Under the pieces are notes generated by a model that saw only the letters and a program-made list of their open reading frames with translations, was not told the DNA's origin and ran no database searches. Of a stretch of DNA of 64,000 nucleotides, positions 1 through 9,239 are shown in pieces. A program made the translations under genes and the position numbers. Origin of the DNA: Candidatus Saccharimonas sp. (GTDB lineage: Bacteria; Patescibacteriota; Saccharimonadia; Saccharimonadales; Saccharimonadaceae); NCBI GenBank assembly GCA_022736555.1, contig DZCW01000003.1, positions 1 to 64,000 on the forward strand, written 5' to 3'. The number at the start of each line of letters is the position of its first letter. Positions within the stretch are counted from its first letter, which is position 1.

Positions 1-10
1 GTACCAAATA

Positions 11-40
11 AAATAGACAGTCTCTAGAAACTGTCTATTT
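11..40. terminator. Bidirectional intrinsic terminator
   Basis: A perfect 11-bp inverted repeat (11-21 with 30-40) encloses an 8-nt loop and is followed by T-runs on both strands. It lies downstream of the leftward rsmD gene and could also stop rightward transcription entering from outside the window. Confidence 0.75.
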
Positions 41-64
41 TTAATATTAATTATCTCAACTAAC

Positions 65-93
65 GAAATAGCGGCCTCTCTGACCGCTATTTC
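65..93 (-). other. Hairpin spanning the rsmD stop codon
   Basis: A perfect 10-bp stem (65-74 with 84-93) with a 9-nt loop covers the last codons and stop of rsmD. It has no U-run directly after it, so it is not a classic terminator. It may act together with the stronger terminator at 11-40 as a 3'-end stabiliser. Confidence 0.45.
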
Positions 94-626
94 TGGCGGT
101 AGAAAGCGATAGCCGCTGTTCCATAACTACGATTGTCCACCACAACAACTCCGTCTATGGTCGGCACATCTCCCCTACCTGGGTATGATAGTACCATAAG
201 CCCATTATTTTTTAAAAGGTTGCCTAAACAACGAACTGTGGATAACTGCAAGTCATTATAGGGTGGATCGGCAAAAATAATGTCGTATTTTTTGTCTAAA
301 TTCTTGTCAATCCAAGTTCTAGCACCGATTCTTATAACGTCTGATTGTGGTATAACATTCATCTTTTCTATATTTTCAACTAGGATCTTACTAGCTAGTT
401 TATCGCGTTCAATAAAAGTAACATGATTAGCACCACGACTGAGAGATTCAATACCTAGTGACCCAGAACCCGCAAAGATATCCAAGACATCAGCATTCTT
501 GATTTCTGTACCTATTATATTAAATAGTGAACCGCGCACCCGTTCACTCATAGGATGTGTAATCTTGCCATCCGGAGCTTGGATTACTCGACCACTGAAT
601 TCACCCGCTACGATACGTAAATTCAC
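87..626 (-). CDS. rsmD: 16S rRNA (guanine966-N2)-methyltransferase RsmD
   Basis: RsmD transfers a methyl group from SAM to N2 of G966 of 16S rRNA during 30S assembly. The 179-aa protein is the usual family length. The N-terminus carries the RIVAGEFSGR signature; residues 24-36 contain the conserved HPMSERVRGSLFN segment. SAM-binding motif I (LDIFAGSGSLGIES) is at about 48-61, and the catalytic DPPY tetrad is at 120-123. The start is GTG, and the gene begins 1 nt after the upstream gene stops, so the two are probably cotranscribed. The product is a clear family member; the exact target base is by homology. Confidence 0.93.
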   Translation of the reverse strand: MNLRIVAGEFSGRVIQAPDGKITHPMSERVRGSLFNIIGTEIKNADVLDIFAGSGSLGIESLSRGANHVTFIERDKLASKILVENIEKMNVIPQSDVIRIGARTWIDKNLDKKYDIIFADPPYNDLQLSTVRCLGNLLKNNGLMVLSYPGRGDVPTIDGVVVVDNRSYGTAAIAFYRQK

Positions 627-627
627 C

Positions 628-1431
628 TTACGATTCTTTCGCTAATATTAACGCTTGATACCAGGCTAAGGTTACAATTTTTACGATTTCAGGCAGCAGT
701 TGCTTCCTTACCTTGGCAGCTAAACGCCAAGTCCAACCTTTTTTGCAAAATTCATCATATAATTTCATATCATAGATTTTTTGCAACGATTCCATGAAAA
801 TAATTTCAAAACCATCCTTTTCTAGTCGAGTAATATCTTTTTTATCAGGGCTACTACCCTCGAATTTATCGGGTATAATCGCCGTAGCCACACCCATCTC
901 AAACATCAAATGAGCCGTGAAAACTCCACCCGCTCCCCAATATTGCCAGTTTTTAGACAACGTGTCGCGCTTACTAGAGCCACGGATGATATTTTTATCC
1001 CTTAGGTTTACTCGCTCATCACGTGGCTTACCCCATAACTCTTCGATTTTATCTCCTAACGGATAGTGGTGAGCTGGTGTCAGCCCATCAGTAACAGCAT
1101 GAGCTAGCCAGGCAGATTCAAAGCCCGCTCTAGTTTTATTATTCTTTTTCAAAGCCTCGGTCAGGTTAAAAATATGGTCATTAATCAATGAAATAAGCAT
1201 TCTGTCTTCGGGTTTGGTTGGATCTATAAAATGCCAAGGTTCGTCCTTGTTCATGTATCTAATAGCATCCGGCCCATTAGTACCTTCAAAATGAAGAATA
1301 TCGCGAATACCAGGGAAATCAGCCCCTTTGGCGATATATTTAGTTAAGTGACGGCGAGCGGCACGATCGATTTTTTGATGAACGCCTAGAATTCTTCCTG
1401 AATCGCGGCGAAAAGTTGTTCCTGAATACAT
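628..1431 (-). CDS. S1/P1 nuclease- or zinc phospholipase C-like protein, uncharacterised
   Basis: I do not recognise a named family with certainty. The 267-aa protein looks alpha-helical and rich in histidine. Residues 111-121 read HAVTDGLTPAH, which matches the H-x3-D-x3-P-x-H zinc-ligand pattern of S1/P1 nucleases and zinc-dependent phospholipase C. Further histidines at 18, 28, 67 and 86, with an aspartate at 70, could supply the other ligands. There is no signal peptide, unlike most secreted members of that fold, so a cytoplasmic hydrolase is possible. It sits directly upstream of rsmD with a 1-nt gap. The metal-site reading is an inference from spacing. Confidence 0.5.
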   Translation of the reverse strand: MYSGTTFRRDSGRILGVHQKIDRAARRHLTKYIAKGADFPGIRDILHFEGTNGPDAIRYMNKDEPWHFIDPTKPEDRMLISLINDHIFNLTEALKKNNKTRAGFESAWLAHAVTDGLTPAHHYPLGDKIEELWGKPRDERVNLRDKNIIRGSSKRDTLSKNWQYWGAGGVFTAHLMFEMGVATAIIPDKFEGSSPDKKDITRLEKDGFEIIFMESLQKIYDMKLYDEFCKKGWTWRLAAKVRKQLLPEIVKIVTLAWYQALILAKES

Positions 1432-1474
1432 ATATAATAAATGTTTGGCTTTAGGTTTTTAGTTTAAATACAAA

Positions 1475-3505
1475 TTAGTTTAATGTTGTTAGGCGTTGAT
1501 AATACTGAACATCAGCGGCTAGTTGTTTATATTGTAGCAGATTCATGCCACTTGCAACGAATGATTTGGCTTGTTTTTGAGCTCTGGCAATTAATTTAGT
1601 ATCCGCCAGAGTGGCTATTTGTAGGTTGAGAGCGCCGTGCTGAGCCTTGCCATAGATTTCGCCCGGACCGCGTAATTTCAAATCAACCTCGGCCAGATAA
1701 AAACCATCGTTGCTCTTTTCGATAGCCCTTAAACGTTCTGACGGTTTAGCGCTAGTACTGGTGATTAAATAACAATAACTCTGATAAATACTTCTGCCAA
1801 CTCGACCGCGTAACTGATGTAATTGTGAGAGTCCAAACCTATCAGCATCCTCGATTACGATTACTGTGGCATTAGGGACATCCACTCCGACCTCAACCAC
1901 CGTAGTTGAGACCAGAATATCAATATCGCCCATAGCAAACTGTCGCATCACCGCATCTTTTTCGTCCGCTTTTAATTTACCATGTAGTAGTCCAATGCGA
2001 CGATGTTTAAATGCAGAGTTTTGTAGTTTCTTGTGTTCCGCTTGAACACTTTTAATTTCATTATCGGGGTTTTCCTCGATTAAGCTACATATCAGATAAG
2101 CTTGACGACCAGCCTCTATCTCGGCATCGATTTTCTCGTACAACTGGGCACGACTATTCGGCGACCATATCTTGGTCATAATTGGTTTACGACCGGCCGG
2201 TAATTCATCCAAAATACTGACATCTAGCTCGCCATAAACCGTCAGAGCCAAGCTACGCGGAATCGGCGTGGCCGTCATCGCCAACATGTGTGGCATATAT
2301 TTGGATTTTTTCAATAATTGATGGCGCTGTTCAACCCCGAAACGATGCTGTTCATCGATAACCACAAAACCAAGTTTATGAAACTTGACCGCTTCTTGGA
2401 TTAAAGCGTGGGTACCAACAATTACATCGACACCGCCGTTAGTAATTTGCTCATATAGCTTTTTACGCGCCACACCTTTTACACTACCAGTTAATATACC
2501 AACACTAATTCCTAATGGTCGTAGCAATTTATCGAGAGTATCGGCATGTTGGCTGGCTAATATTTCAGTTGGTGCCATTATAGCTGTCTGAAAACCAGCA
2601 TGCGCTACCTGGCAAGCGACTAAACCAGCGACCACAGTTTTTCCCGAACCAACATCACCCTGCAATAACCTATTCATCGGCGTTTTTCGCTCTAAATCCT
2701 GGATTATTTCCCAAGCCGCTCGACGTTGTGCCGACGTTAGACTAAACGGTAGTCGTTTGACAAAATCAGCCACGACAGGTTGTTCGAATGGAATATGCCA
2801 ACCAGTTAATTTGGCATTTTCCTGACGATTTAATTGGCTAGCTAGTAACAGCTGAAATAATTCCTCAAAAGCCAAACGTTCACGCGCCCTTTCTATATCA
2901 GCCATACTATCAGGAAAATGCATCGCCAGTAGCGCCTGGCTACGTGATAATAATTTCTCACTGGAGATTATACTATCAGGCAGAGTCTCGGGCAACATCG
3001 TTATCAGTGGTCGTAGTTCAGCTAATATCTTGCGGACTAACGTGGTTTTCAAACCCTTAATTGAACGATAAACTGGTAATACTCGGTCGGTTTGTACTGG
3101 CATATTACTAACCCGCTCGGCGCTGGGGTTAGTCAACTGATAGCGGTTATAATTAAACTCAAACTCGCCCGAAAAAAAGAAGTCTTCACCAGATTTTAGC
3201 TGAGTTTCACGATACGGTTGGTTAAACCAAACCGCCTGCAATTTGCCAGTGCTATCCGCAAGCGTTGCGGTTGTAATACGTAACCCTCGGCGAACTGGAC
3301 GAGTTGTGATTTTTTCACAGCGCGCTCTTATGGTGGCCTTGCCTGGTTTGATATTAGAAATTGTCGCGATATGCGAAAAATCCTCGTGTACGCGTGGCAG
3401 GAAACTAATTAAATCACCGACTGTTTCGATACCAGCTAATGCGAACTGCTCGCCAGTTTTTAGACCAACACCCTTAACCTTAGCTAGCGTAGTCGTTAAA
3501 TTCAT
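1475..3505 (-). CDS. recG: ATP-dependent DNA helicase RecG
   Basis: RecG remodels stalled forks and branched DNA. The 676-aa protein has the wedge/OB-fold region at about 55-130, the Walker A motif GDVGSGKT at 283-290, the RecG-specific DEQH box at 384-387 (DEQHRFG), a TATPIPRSL segment and a C-terminal QLRGRVGR motif VI. Length is typical. A TACAAT -10 box lies 6 nt before the ATG, so the mRNA is probably leaderless. The neighbouring HAD gene has its own promoter. Confidence 0.96.
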   Translation of the reverse strand: MNLTTTLAKVKGVGLKTGEQFALAGIETVGDLISFLPRVHEDFSHIATISNIKPGKATIRARCEKITTRPVRRGLRITTATLADSTGKLQAVWFNQPYRETQLKSGEDFFFSGEFEFNYNRYQLTNPSAERVSNMPVQTDRVLPVYRSIKGLKTTLVRKILAELRPLITMLPETLPDSIISSEKLLSRSQALLAMHFPDSMADIERARERLAFEELFQLLLASQLNRQENAKLTGWHIPFEQPVVADFVKRLPFSLTSAQRRAAWEIIQDLERKTPMNRLLQGDVGSGKTVVAGLVACQVAHAGFQTAIMAPTEILASQHADTLDKLLRPLGISVGILTGSVKGVARKKLYEQITNGGVDVIVGTHALIQEAVKFHKLGFVVIDEQHRFGVEQRHQLLKKSKYMPHMLAMTATPIPRSLALTVYGELDVSILDELPAGRKPIMTKIWSPNSRAQLYEKIDAEIEAGRQAYLICSLIEENPDNEIKSVQAEHKKLQNSAFKHRRIGLLHGKLKADEKDAVMRQFAMGDIDILVSTTVVEVGVDVPNATVIVIEDADRFGLSQLHQLRGRVGRSIYQSYCYLITSTSAKPSERLRAIEKSNDGFYLAEVDLKLRGPGEIYGKAQHGALNLQIATLADTKLIARAQKQAKSFVASGMNLLQYKQLAADVQYYQRLTTLN

Positions 3506-3511
3506 GTATTT

Positions 3512-3517
3512 ATTGTA
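3512..3517 (-). promoter_or_regulatory. -10 box of recG, leaderless layout
   Basis: TACAAT on the minus strand ends 6 nt before the recG ATG (3505). Transcription would be expected to start at or next to the A of the start codon. No Shine-Dalgarno sequence fits in the interval. Confidence 0.6.
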
Positions 3518-3523
3518 GCGCGA

Positions 3524-4282
3524 CTAATCTGTAACGCCTAGGATACCCTCTAGAACCAAGGCGGTATCTTCCCAGCATTTAACTTCGATCGTATCAATGC
3601 CTAAGGCTTTCACCGGATAATCATTGCCACCTTCTTGTAATTTATCACCAATAAACAGGATATCGTCCTGGTTAATTTTCATCTCTTCGGTAAGTTTCTT
3701 CATACCATAGGCTTTATCGACACCTATCATAGTAACGTCAACCGAGGTCGTACCACCTACGCGAACCTCGAGGTCAGTGAGTAGTGGTGCAATATGGTCG
3801 CGCAGTTTGAATTTTTTAGCACCAGTTGGATCCCAGGCGTACTTAGCCTCAGCCGGAGCTTGTTGCCCCAGGGCTGAAAAAGTAATTTGTGATCCACGAT
3901 CTTCGATAATGTCGCCATATGGTTTAGCTTCCCATAAACCAAGCTCCCTAGCACCATCCTCTAGGGCCTTAGTTACTCGAGATTTCTGCTCTTCGGTTAA
4001 TGAGTTTTCGTATTGCAATTGCCAATCTTCGGTTAATTCGCTGTAGCGATAATATTTAGTACCACAAGTTGGCATTAGATGTAGTCTAGTTAAATCTCTT
4101 GACGAGACCGTTAGCCGATCAACAACCTGTATTTTAAATTGATGAAAAGCACCACCAGAAATAACACATACGTCGTATTTTTTTAAAAGTGATGCTAATA
4201 GTTCACCCATGCGATCCGATATAGGTGATTTCGTAACTGCTAGTGTATCGTCCAGATCAAACGCGATTATTTTTTTCTTCAT
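3524..4282 (-). CDS. HAD-superfamily hydrolase, phosphomannomutase-like
   Basis: A 252-aa HAD protein with the nucleophile motif DLDDT at 9-13 and the C-terminal metal motif GDKLQEGGNDYP near residue 215. The layout (large cap inserted between motifs II and III) and the GGNDYPV ending resemble the Cof/eukaryotic-type phosphomannomutase branch (HAD-IIB). It may be a sugar-phosphate phosphatase or a mutase supplying mannose-1-phosphate; the substrate cannot be read from the sequence. It lies between tyrS and recG and has its own leaderless-type promoter. Confidence 0.8.
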   Translation of the reverse strand: MKKKIIAFDLDDTLAVTKSPISDRMGELLASLLKKYDVCVISGGAFHQFKIQVVDRLTVSSRDLTRLHLMPTCGTKYYRYSELTEDWQLQYENSLTEEQKSRVTKALEDGARELGLWEAKPYGDIIEDRGSQITFSALGQQAPAEAKYAWDPTGAKKFKLRDHIAPLLTDLEVRVGGTTSVDVTMIGVDKAYGMKKLTEEMKINQDDILFIGDKLQEGGNDYPVKALGIDTIEVKCWEDTALVLEGILGVTD

Positions 4283-4289
4283 AGTAAAT

Positions 4290-4295
4290 ATTATA
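4290..4295 (-). promoter_or_regulatory. Extended -10 of the HAD gene, leaderless layout
   Basis: TATAAT preceded by TGG (extended -10) lies 7 nt before the ATG at 4282. No Shine-Dalgarno sequence is present. Confidence 0.65.
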
Positions 4296-4301
4296 CCAGC
4301 G

Positions 4302-5516
4302 TTAACGCACCAATATAAAATTATTCTTGCCTTTTTTAATCAAACAGGTTTGATTTATGAGTGAGTCTTCGGTTATTTTTTGGCCATCAACAGTTACCGC
4401 GCCGCTATCAATTAATCGCCTAGCATCACCCTTGCCGCCAGCAAATCCCGCTTCAATCAAGTATTCGGTTACTGTTTTGCCTGTGGCAAATTTTGGTATC
4501 TCACCCGATAGCATATCTAGTTCTTCATTATTTAACGATTTGAAATCAGCACCGCCGAACAGAACACTAGTTACTCGCTCGACATTAGTAGTACGCTCTG
4601 CACCATGCACTATCATAGTTACTTCGTGCGCTAAAGCTTTCTGAGCGCTACGCGCGCCAGGATTTTGTTGAACCTGGCTGGATAAATCATCGATTGTCGT
4701 TTTATCTAATAACGTATATATTTTTAGATAATCGATTACACCGGCATCATCAGCATTTAACCAAAATTGATAAAAGCTATAGACACTGGTTTTATTAGCA
4801 TCCAGCCAAATTGCGCCATCCTCGGATTTACCGAATTTAACACCGGTAGTTTTATTAATAACTAGCGGTGTAGAATATACATTAGCTTCTTTGCCTTCGA
4901 TTCGACGTATCAAATCGACACCAGTAACCGAGTTACCCCACTGGTCAGCACCGCATAATTGCAAAGTTACGCCATATTCGCGGAATAAATGTACGAAATC
5001 ATAACCTTGGATTAGCGAATAGCTAAATTCGGCGTAGCTGATCCCCGAACCGTCTGAACCTAATCGGGATTGAACAAAATCACGACCTAGCATCTGGCTC
5101 ATCGGTACATATTTACCAATATTACGCAAAAAATCTAAATAATTTAGGTCTTTAAACCAGTCATAATTATCAACTAACTTAAACTCTTGTCCGGCCATAA
5201 TCTGACTATATTGAGCAGCTATACAAACTTTGTTTTTATTTATCTCGTCGATTGCTTTTAGATTACGCTCGTTAGATTTGCCATCTGGATCACCAATCAG
5301 GCCAGTCGCACCACCAACCAACAGATACGCCTTGTGCCCATGATTAATAAAATGTCGCACCATCATAATAGATGCTAAATTACCAATCGTCATACTGTCG
5401 GCGCTAGGATCAACGCCAATATAGAATGATATCGGTTCGCCATCAAGTGCCGTTATATCTTTGTAAGTAGTTTGATTAACAAAGCCGCGCCAGGTTAGTT
5501 CGTCAGAGAGTTTCAT
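4302..5516 (-). CDS. tyrS: Tyrosyl-tRNA synthetase
   Basis: This class I synthetase charges tRNA-Tyr. The 404-aa protein has the HIGH-like signature DPSADSMTIGN at 36-46, a Rossmann catalytic core, the KMSKS-like KFGKS near residue 230 and a C-terminal S4 RNA-binding domain at about 335-404 (GDARRLIDSGAVTVDG). Length is normal. The ATG has a GGGGG Shine-Dalgarno sequence 5-10 nt upstream, and a TGC-TATACT extended -10 lies at 5551-5556, so this gene has a conventional short leader unlike recG and the HAD gene downstream. Confidence 0.96.
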   Translation of the reverse strand: MKLSDELTWRGFVNQTTYKDITALDGEPISFYIGVDPSADSMTIGNLASIMMVRHFINHGHKAYLLVGGATGLIGDPDGKSNERNLKAIDEINKNKVCIAAQYSQIMAGQEFKLVDNYDWFKDLNYLDFLRNIGKYVPMSQMLGRDFVQSRLGSDGSGISYAEFSYSLIQGYDFVHLFREYGVTLQLCGADQWGNSVTGVDLIRRIEGKEANVYSTPLVINKTTGVKFGKSEDGAIWLDANKTSVYSFYQFWLNADDAGVIDYLKIYTLLDKTTIDDLSSQVQQNPGARSAQKALAHEVTMIVHGAERTTNVERVTSVLFGGADFKSLNNEELDMLSGEIPKFATGKTVTEYLIEAGFAGGKGDARRLIDSGAVTVDGQKITEDSLINQTCLIKKGKNNFILVR

Positions 5517-5550
5517 ATTGCCCCCATTATTTTATCGGTATTCATCTGGT

Positions 5551-5559
5551 AGTATAGCA
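5551..5559 (-). promoter_or_regulatory. Extended -10 promoter of tyrS
   Basis: TGCTATACT on the minus strand, about 35 nt upstream of the ATG, leaves a leader of roughly 28 nt that holds a G-rich Shine-Dalgarno sequence. Confidence 0.55.
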
Positions 5560-5619
5560 AAAACCAGTTATACATGTACATAATCAACTAATTGTAAATA
5601 ATAATTGAAGCTAACTTAG

Positions 5620-5628
5620 TGGTATAAT
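5620..5628 (+). promoter_or_regulatory. Extended -10 promoter of the penicillin-binding protein gene
   Basis: TGG-TATAAT precedes the GTG start by 32 nt. No convincing -35 box is seen at 17 bp, which fits an extended -10 promoter. Confidence 0.6.
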
Positions 5629-5660
5629 AGGCGTATTAATGCTTATGGGAAATATATAAA

Positions 5661-8309
5661 GTGGCCAAAAAACCATCCAAATCACGCAAGCTCAGTTTGT
5701 ACTCTAATTTGTCGCGCACGCGCAAAGTTAAAAAAGATGCCGATAGTAAAAAATACGCTCAGTATCTGGCATTATTACCAAAACAGCCAATCCAGCGTAT
5801 ACTCTACAGATTAAACCCAAAAAACGCCGCTAAATTCTGGTTCAGCAAACACGGTTTATTATTGTCATTAAAGATCATGGGTGTAACCGCCCTGATATTC
5901 TGTCTACTAGTCGGTGGGCTGTTTGTTTACTTCCGTAAAGACCTAGACACTATTCGCCCAGGTGAATTAGCCAAGCGTGTTCAGACCACAGTCACTACAT
6001 ATTTAGACCGTAATGGACAGGTATTATGGGAAGACAAAGGCGATGGCGACTATAAACTAGTTGTTGACGACAGTGGGCTCAGTAAATATCTCAAAGATGC
6101 CACTGTTGCAATCGAAGACAAAGATTTTTATAAACATGGAGGCATCAGCGCCACCGGTCTACTGAGAGCTGTAATTAACAACGTCGGTGGTGGTAGCACC
6201 CAGGGCGGATCAACTCTAACCCAACAATTAGTTAAACAAGTATTCTTTGCTGACGAAGCTCAAAAGCGCGGCCTAAGCGGTATACCGCGCAAGATAAAAG
6301 AAGTCGTATTGTCGATTGAAGTTGAGCGCATGTATAACAAAACTCAAATCCTAGACCTATATCTTAACGAATCCCCATACGGTGGCCGTCGTAACGGTGT
6401 AGAATCGGCCGCCCAAACTTATTTTGGCAAATCAGCCAAAGATCTAACAATTGCCGAAGCAGCCCTACTAGCAGCCATTCCTCAGAATCCATCAGTTTAT
6501 AATCCATATAACGTAGCTGGGCACGCATCATTAATATCGCGACAGCACACAGTTATAAATAACATGGCCGAACAAGGCTATATAACCAAAGCCCAGGCCG
6601 ATGAAGCCAAGAAATACCCTATTCTCGACCATATAACGCCAGAGGCAAGTCAATATACCAATATCAAGGCGCCTCATTTCGTACAGATGGCACGCGCCGA
6701 ACTCGAAAAAGAATTGGGTAAAGCGACCGTCGGTAAGGGTGGATTGGTAGTCAAAACCACGCTTGATCTACGTATTCAAACTAAACTCGAAGAAGCTATG
6801 AACGATATGTTCACCTCATATGTTCCAAACTGGGCTGGATTCAGTAACGGCGCTGCTACCGTCGAAGATACCAAAACCGGACAAATCGTCGCTCTTATGG
6901 GTAGTCGTGATTTTAATTACACCGGATATGGCCAAGATAACGCCACGATCGCCTCTATTCAACCTGGATCTACCGTCAAAGCATTAATATACGCCGAATT
7001 ATTCCAGAAAAAAGCATCAGGTCAAGCAAACTATGGTAGCGGGAGCATCATCAATGACGTGAATATCGACTCACTCTACGGAGCCAAGCTATTCAATGCT
7101 GACCACACTTTTAAGGGACCAATGACTGCCAGGTCAGCACTAGCCACTTCACGAAATATTCCGGCTGTTGCAGCGATGCATATATCAGGGATAAAACCGA
7201 CACTTGATATGATTCATAAAATGGGTGGCACTAGCTACTGCACACAAGGCGATGAGATCCAAGTAGGCTTGGCTGCAGCAATCGGTGGCTGTGGCATACA
7301 GCAAATAGACCTAGTAAACGCTTACGCCTCACTAGCCCGTAGTGGAGCCTATAAACCACAGTCAACTATCCTGGAAGTTAAAAACAACAATGGCGAAACC
7401 TTAAAAAAGTGGACCGACACCGCGGCTGTTCAGGTTATCGACCCTCAGTCAGCGTATATAGTAAGCGATATTCTGAGTGATGATATAGCTCGCGCTCCAC
7501 TGGACGGCCGACATGCTGTTGGTATGGAAATCCCCGGGGTTAGAACTTCTACTAAAACAGGTACTTCAGACAAAGAAGGTAACGCCAAAGATATTTGGAT
7601 GATGAGTTACAGCCCAGTACTAACTATGGGCGTATGGCTAGGCAATTCCGATGCTACTATCTTAAAACGCGGAACTTCATCAATACCTGGGTCTATCATT
7701 GCCAAGGTTATGGAATACTCACACAAAACAGTCTATGCTTCGGAAGGCCTCTGGAAATCAGGTGATTGGTTCACTCCACCTACTGGTATTCAAACTGTCA
7801 GCGGCGAGCTGTACCCATCATGGTGGAACAAAACTCAAGGCCAAACCACTACTAAGTTAACATTTGACCGCGTTTCTAAGAAAAAAGCTGTCGACGGTTT
7901 AACTCCTGATGGCGCTCGTATTGAATTAGACGTTTCGAAAACGGTCGACCCAGTGACGAAAAAAGATATCTATATTGCGCCAGACGGTTACGATGCCAGT
8001 AGTGATGATAATGTTCACAAGAGCACCGATCAAAAACCAACCGTTGCTATTACTCTCGCTCAGACAAACAATAGTTACATAGTTAACGTAACAGTCACAC
8101 CTGGTACGGCCCCAACAATCACTAACGTACAAATCAAAGTCGGTAGTGTGATAGTAGCAAATACAGACGCATCAGCTACTAACACCTATACCTACAGCGG
8201 CACGTTGACAAAATCAGATACTGCGCCAATAGCGGTTTCAGCCACAGCTACTGATAATTATTACTATATCGGCAATGATACTGCCGAGATTCCAGCCTAC
8301 GATAATTAG
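5661..8309 (+). CDS. Class A penicillin-binding protein (transglycosylase-transpeptidase)
   Basis: This bifunctional enzyme polymerises and cross-links peptidoglycan outside the cytoplasmic membrane. The 882-aa protein has a basic cytoplasmic N-terminus, one membrane helix at about 66-91, a GT51 transglycosylase domain (catalytic Glu in AIEDKDFYKHGG, 150-161; QGGSTLTQQ at 181-189), and a transpeptidase domain with S437-T-V-K440, an SRN box near 496 and KTGT at 632-635. The C-terminal 90 residues are Thr/Ser/Val-rich and look like an Ig-type beta domain, perhaps for wall binding. The start is GTG; an in-frame alternative is not obvious. It is the only rightward gene in the first 16 kb and has its own promoter. 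Confidence 0.95.
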   Translation: MAKKPSKSRKLSLYSNLSRTRKVKKDADSKKYAQYLALLPKQPIQRILYRLNPKNAAKFWFSKHGLLLSLKIMGVTALIFCLLVGGLFVYFRKDLDTIRPGELAKRVQTTVTTYLDRNGQVLWEDKGDGDYKLVVDDSGLSKYLKDATVAIEDKDFYKHGGISATGLLRAVINNVGGGSTQGGSTLTQQLVKQVFFADEAQKRGLSGIPRKIKEVVLSIEVERMYNKTQILDLYLNESPYGGRRNGVESAAQTYFGKSAKDLTIAEAALLAAIPQNPSVYNPYNVAGHASLISRQHTVINNMAEQGYITKAQADEAKKYPILDHITPEASQYTNIKAPHFVQMARAELEKELGKATVGKGGLVVKTTLDLRIQTKLEEAMNDMFTSYVPNWAGFSNGAATVEDTKTGQIVALMGSRDFNYTGYGQDNATIASIQPGSTVKALIYAELFQKKASGQANYGSGSIINDVNIDSLYGAKLFNADHTFKGPMTARSALATSRNIPAVAAMHISGIKPTLDMIHKMGGTSYCTQGDEIQVGLAAAIGGCGIQQIDLVNAYASLARSGAYKPQSTILEVKNNNGETLKKWTDTAAVQVIDPQSAYIVSDILSDDIARAPLDGRHAVGMEIPGVRTSTKTGTSDKEGNAKDIWMMSYSPVLTMGVWLGNSDATILKRGTSSIPGSIIAKVMEYSHKTVYASEGLWKSGDWFTPPTGIQTVSGELYPSWWNKTQGQTTTKLTFDRVSKKKAVDGLTPDGARIELDVSKTVDPVTKKDIYIAPDGYDASSDDNVHKSTDQKPTVAITLAQTNNSYIVNVTVTPGTAPTITNVQIKVGSVIVANTDASATNTYTYSGTLTKSDTAPIAVSATATDNYYYIGNDTAEIPAYDN

Positions 8310-8333
8310 ATAAAACAGCTAGATGAACTCTTA

Positions 8334-9230
8334 TCAATTCTGGTTATTGACTAGATTAATAAGATCTTGTTCGCCCTTGGTCGATTTATTATATCGTTTT
8401 CTATTATTGGTTTTATTGGCTAATCGTCGGTCGTTATTGTCACTATGAAATACGTTAGGATTTTTACTCTGTGGGTTTTGACTAGTCACGGGTTTATTAT
8501 TGTTATTATTTTGTCTCTTGGCACTAGTTTGAGGTTTTTTATTGTCAACTAATTTAGCAAACATCATCTTGCCAGCGGCAGTCTGCAGGCTACGAACAAA
8601 TTCAATCTCGACGGTTTTACCAATACGATCACTGGCGCGTTCGACAACCACCATAGTACCGTCAGTTAGATGACCTACTGCCTGATGAGAATCCTGACCT
8701 TTTTGAGTTAGTTCCAAGAGCATTTTTTCACCTGGCAAATACGCCATACGCAAGCTCATAGCCAAATCATTAACGTTCAGGACTTTAATATCTTCAACCT
8801 GGGCGACTTTATTTAGATTGTAATCAATCGTACAGATTGATCCCTGGTATTTCTTGGCAAGCATTAATAAACGCTCATCAACACCTTCTTCGGCTCGACT
8901 GCCATCTTGAAATATTTGGACTTTAACACCAGGCATATTTTGTAATTCAGATACAACATCTAGACCGTGTCTGGCCCGACTACGTTTTTCAGCATCCGAA
9001 TTATCCGCTAGAAACTGCAATTCACCGATCACACTACGGGGGATACTCAGGACCCCACTAACAAAACCGGAACTAGCGACAGCCAGAATTCGCCCGTCGA
9101 TCAGAACAGAAGTGTCAACGAATATTGGTCTAATTTCACTCTTGTGCGATATTTTTTTAGTATTAACGGCGACCAAATAAGACACTTCCGCTAAAATAAT
9201 TAATGCTAATATAATGATAATAATTTCCAT
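8334..9230 (-). CDS. Membrane-anchored PIN-TRAM domain protein (YacL-like)
   Basis: The 298-aa protein has one N-terminal hydrophobic helix (2-22), a PIN nuclease-fold domain with acidic residues D39, D45 and a later TIDYNLNKVA segment, then a TRAM RNA-binding domain at about 180-240. The last 60 residues are rich in Asn, Lys and Ser and probably disordered. YacL of Bacillus has the same PIN-TRAM order but usually several N-terminal helices; here there is only one. It follows radA by 9 nt with an AAGGAA Shine-Dalgarno sequence, the same order as radA-yacL in Firmicutes. A nuclease role is inferred from the fold. Confidence 0.85.
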   Translation of the reverse strand: MEIIIIILALIILAEVSYLVAVNTKKISHKSEIRPIFVDTSVLIDGRILAVASSGFVSGVLSIPRSVIGELQFLADNSDAEKRSRARHGLDVVSELQNMPGVKVQIFQDGSRAEEGVDERLLMLAKKYQGSICTIDYNLNKVAQVEDIKVLNVNDLAMSLRMAYLPGEKMLLELTQKGQDSHQAVGHLTDGTMVVVERASDRIGKTVEIEFVRSLQTAAGKMMFAKLVDNKKPQTSAKRQNNNNNKPVTSQNPQSKNPNVFHSDNNDRRLANKTNNRKRYNKSTKGEQDLINLVNNQN

Positions 9231-9239
9231 AATAATTCC

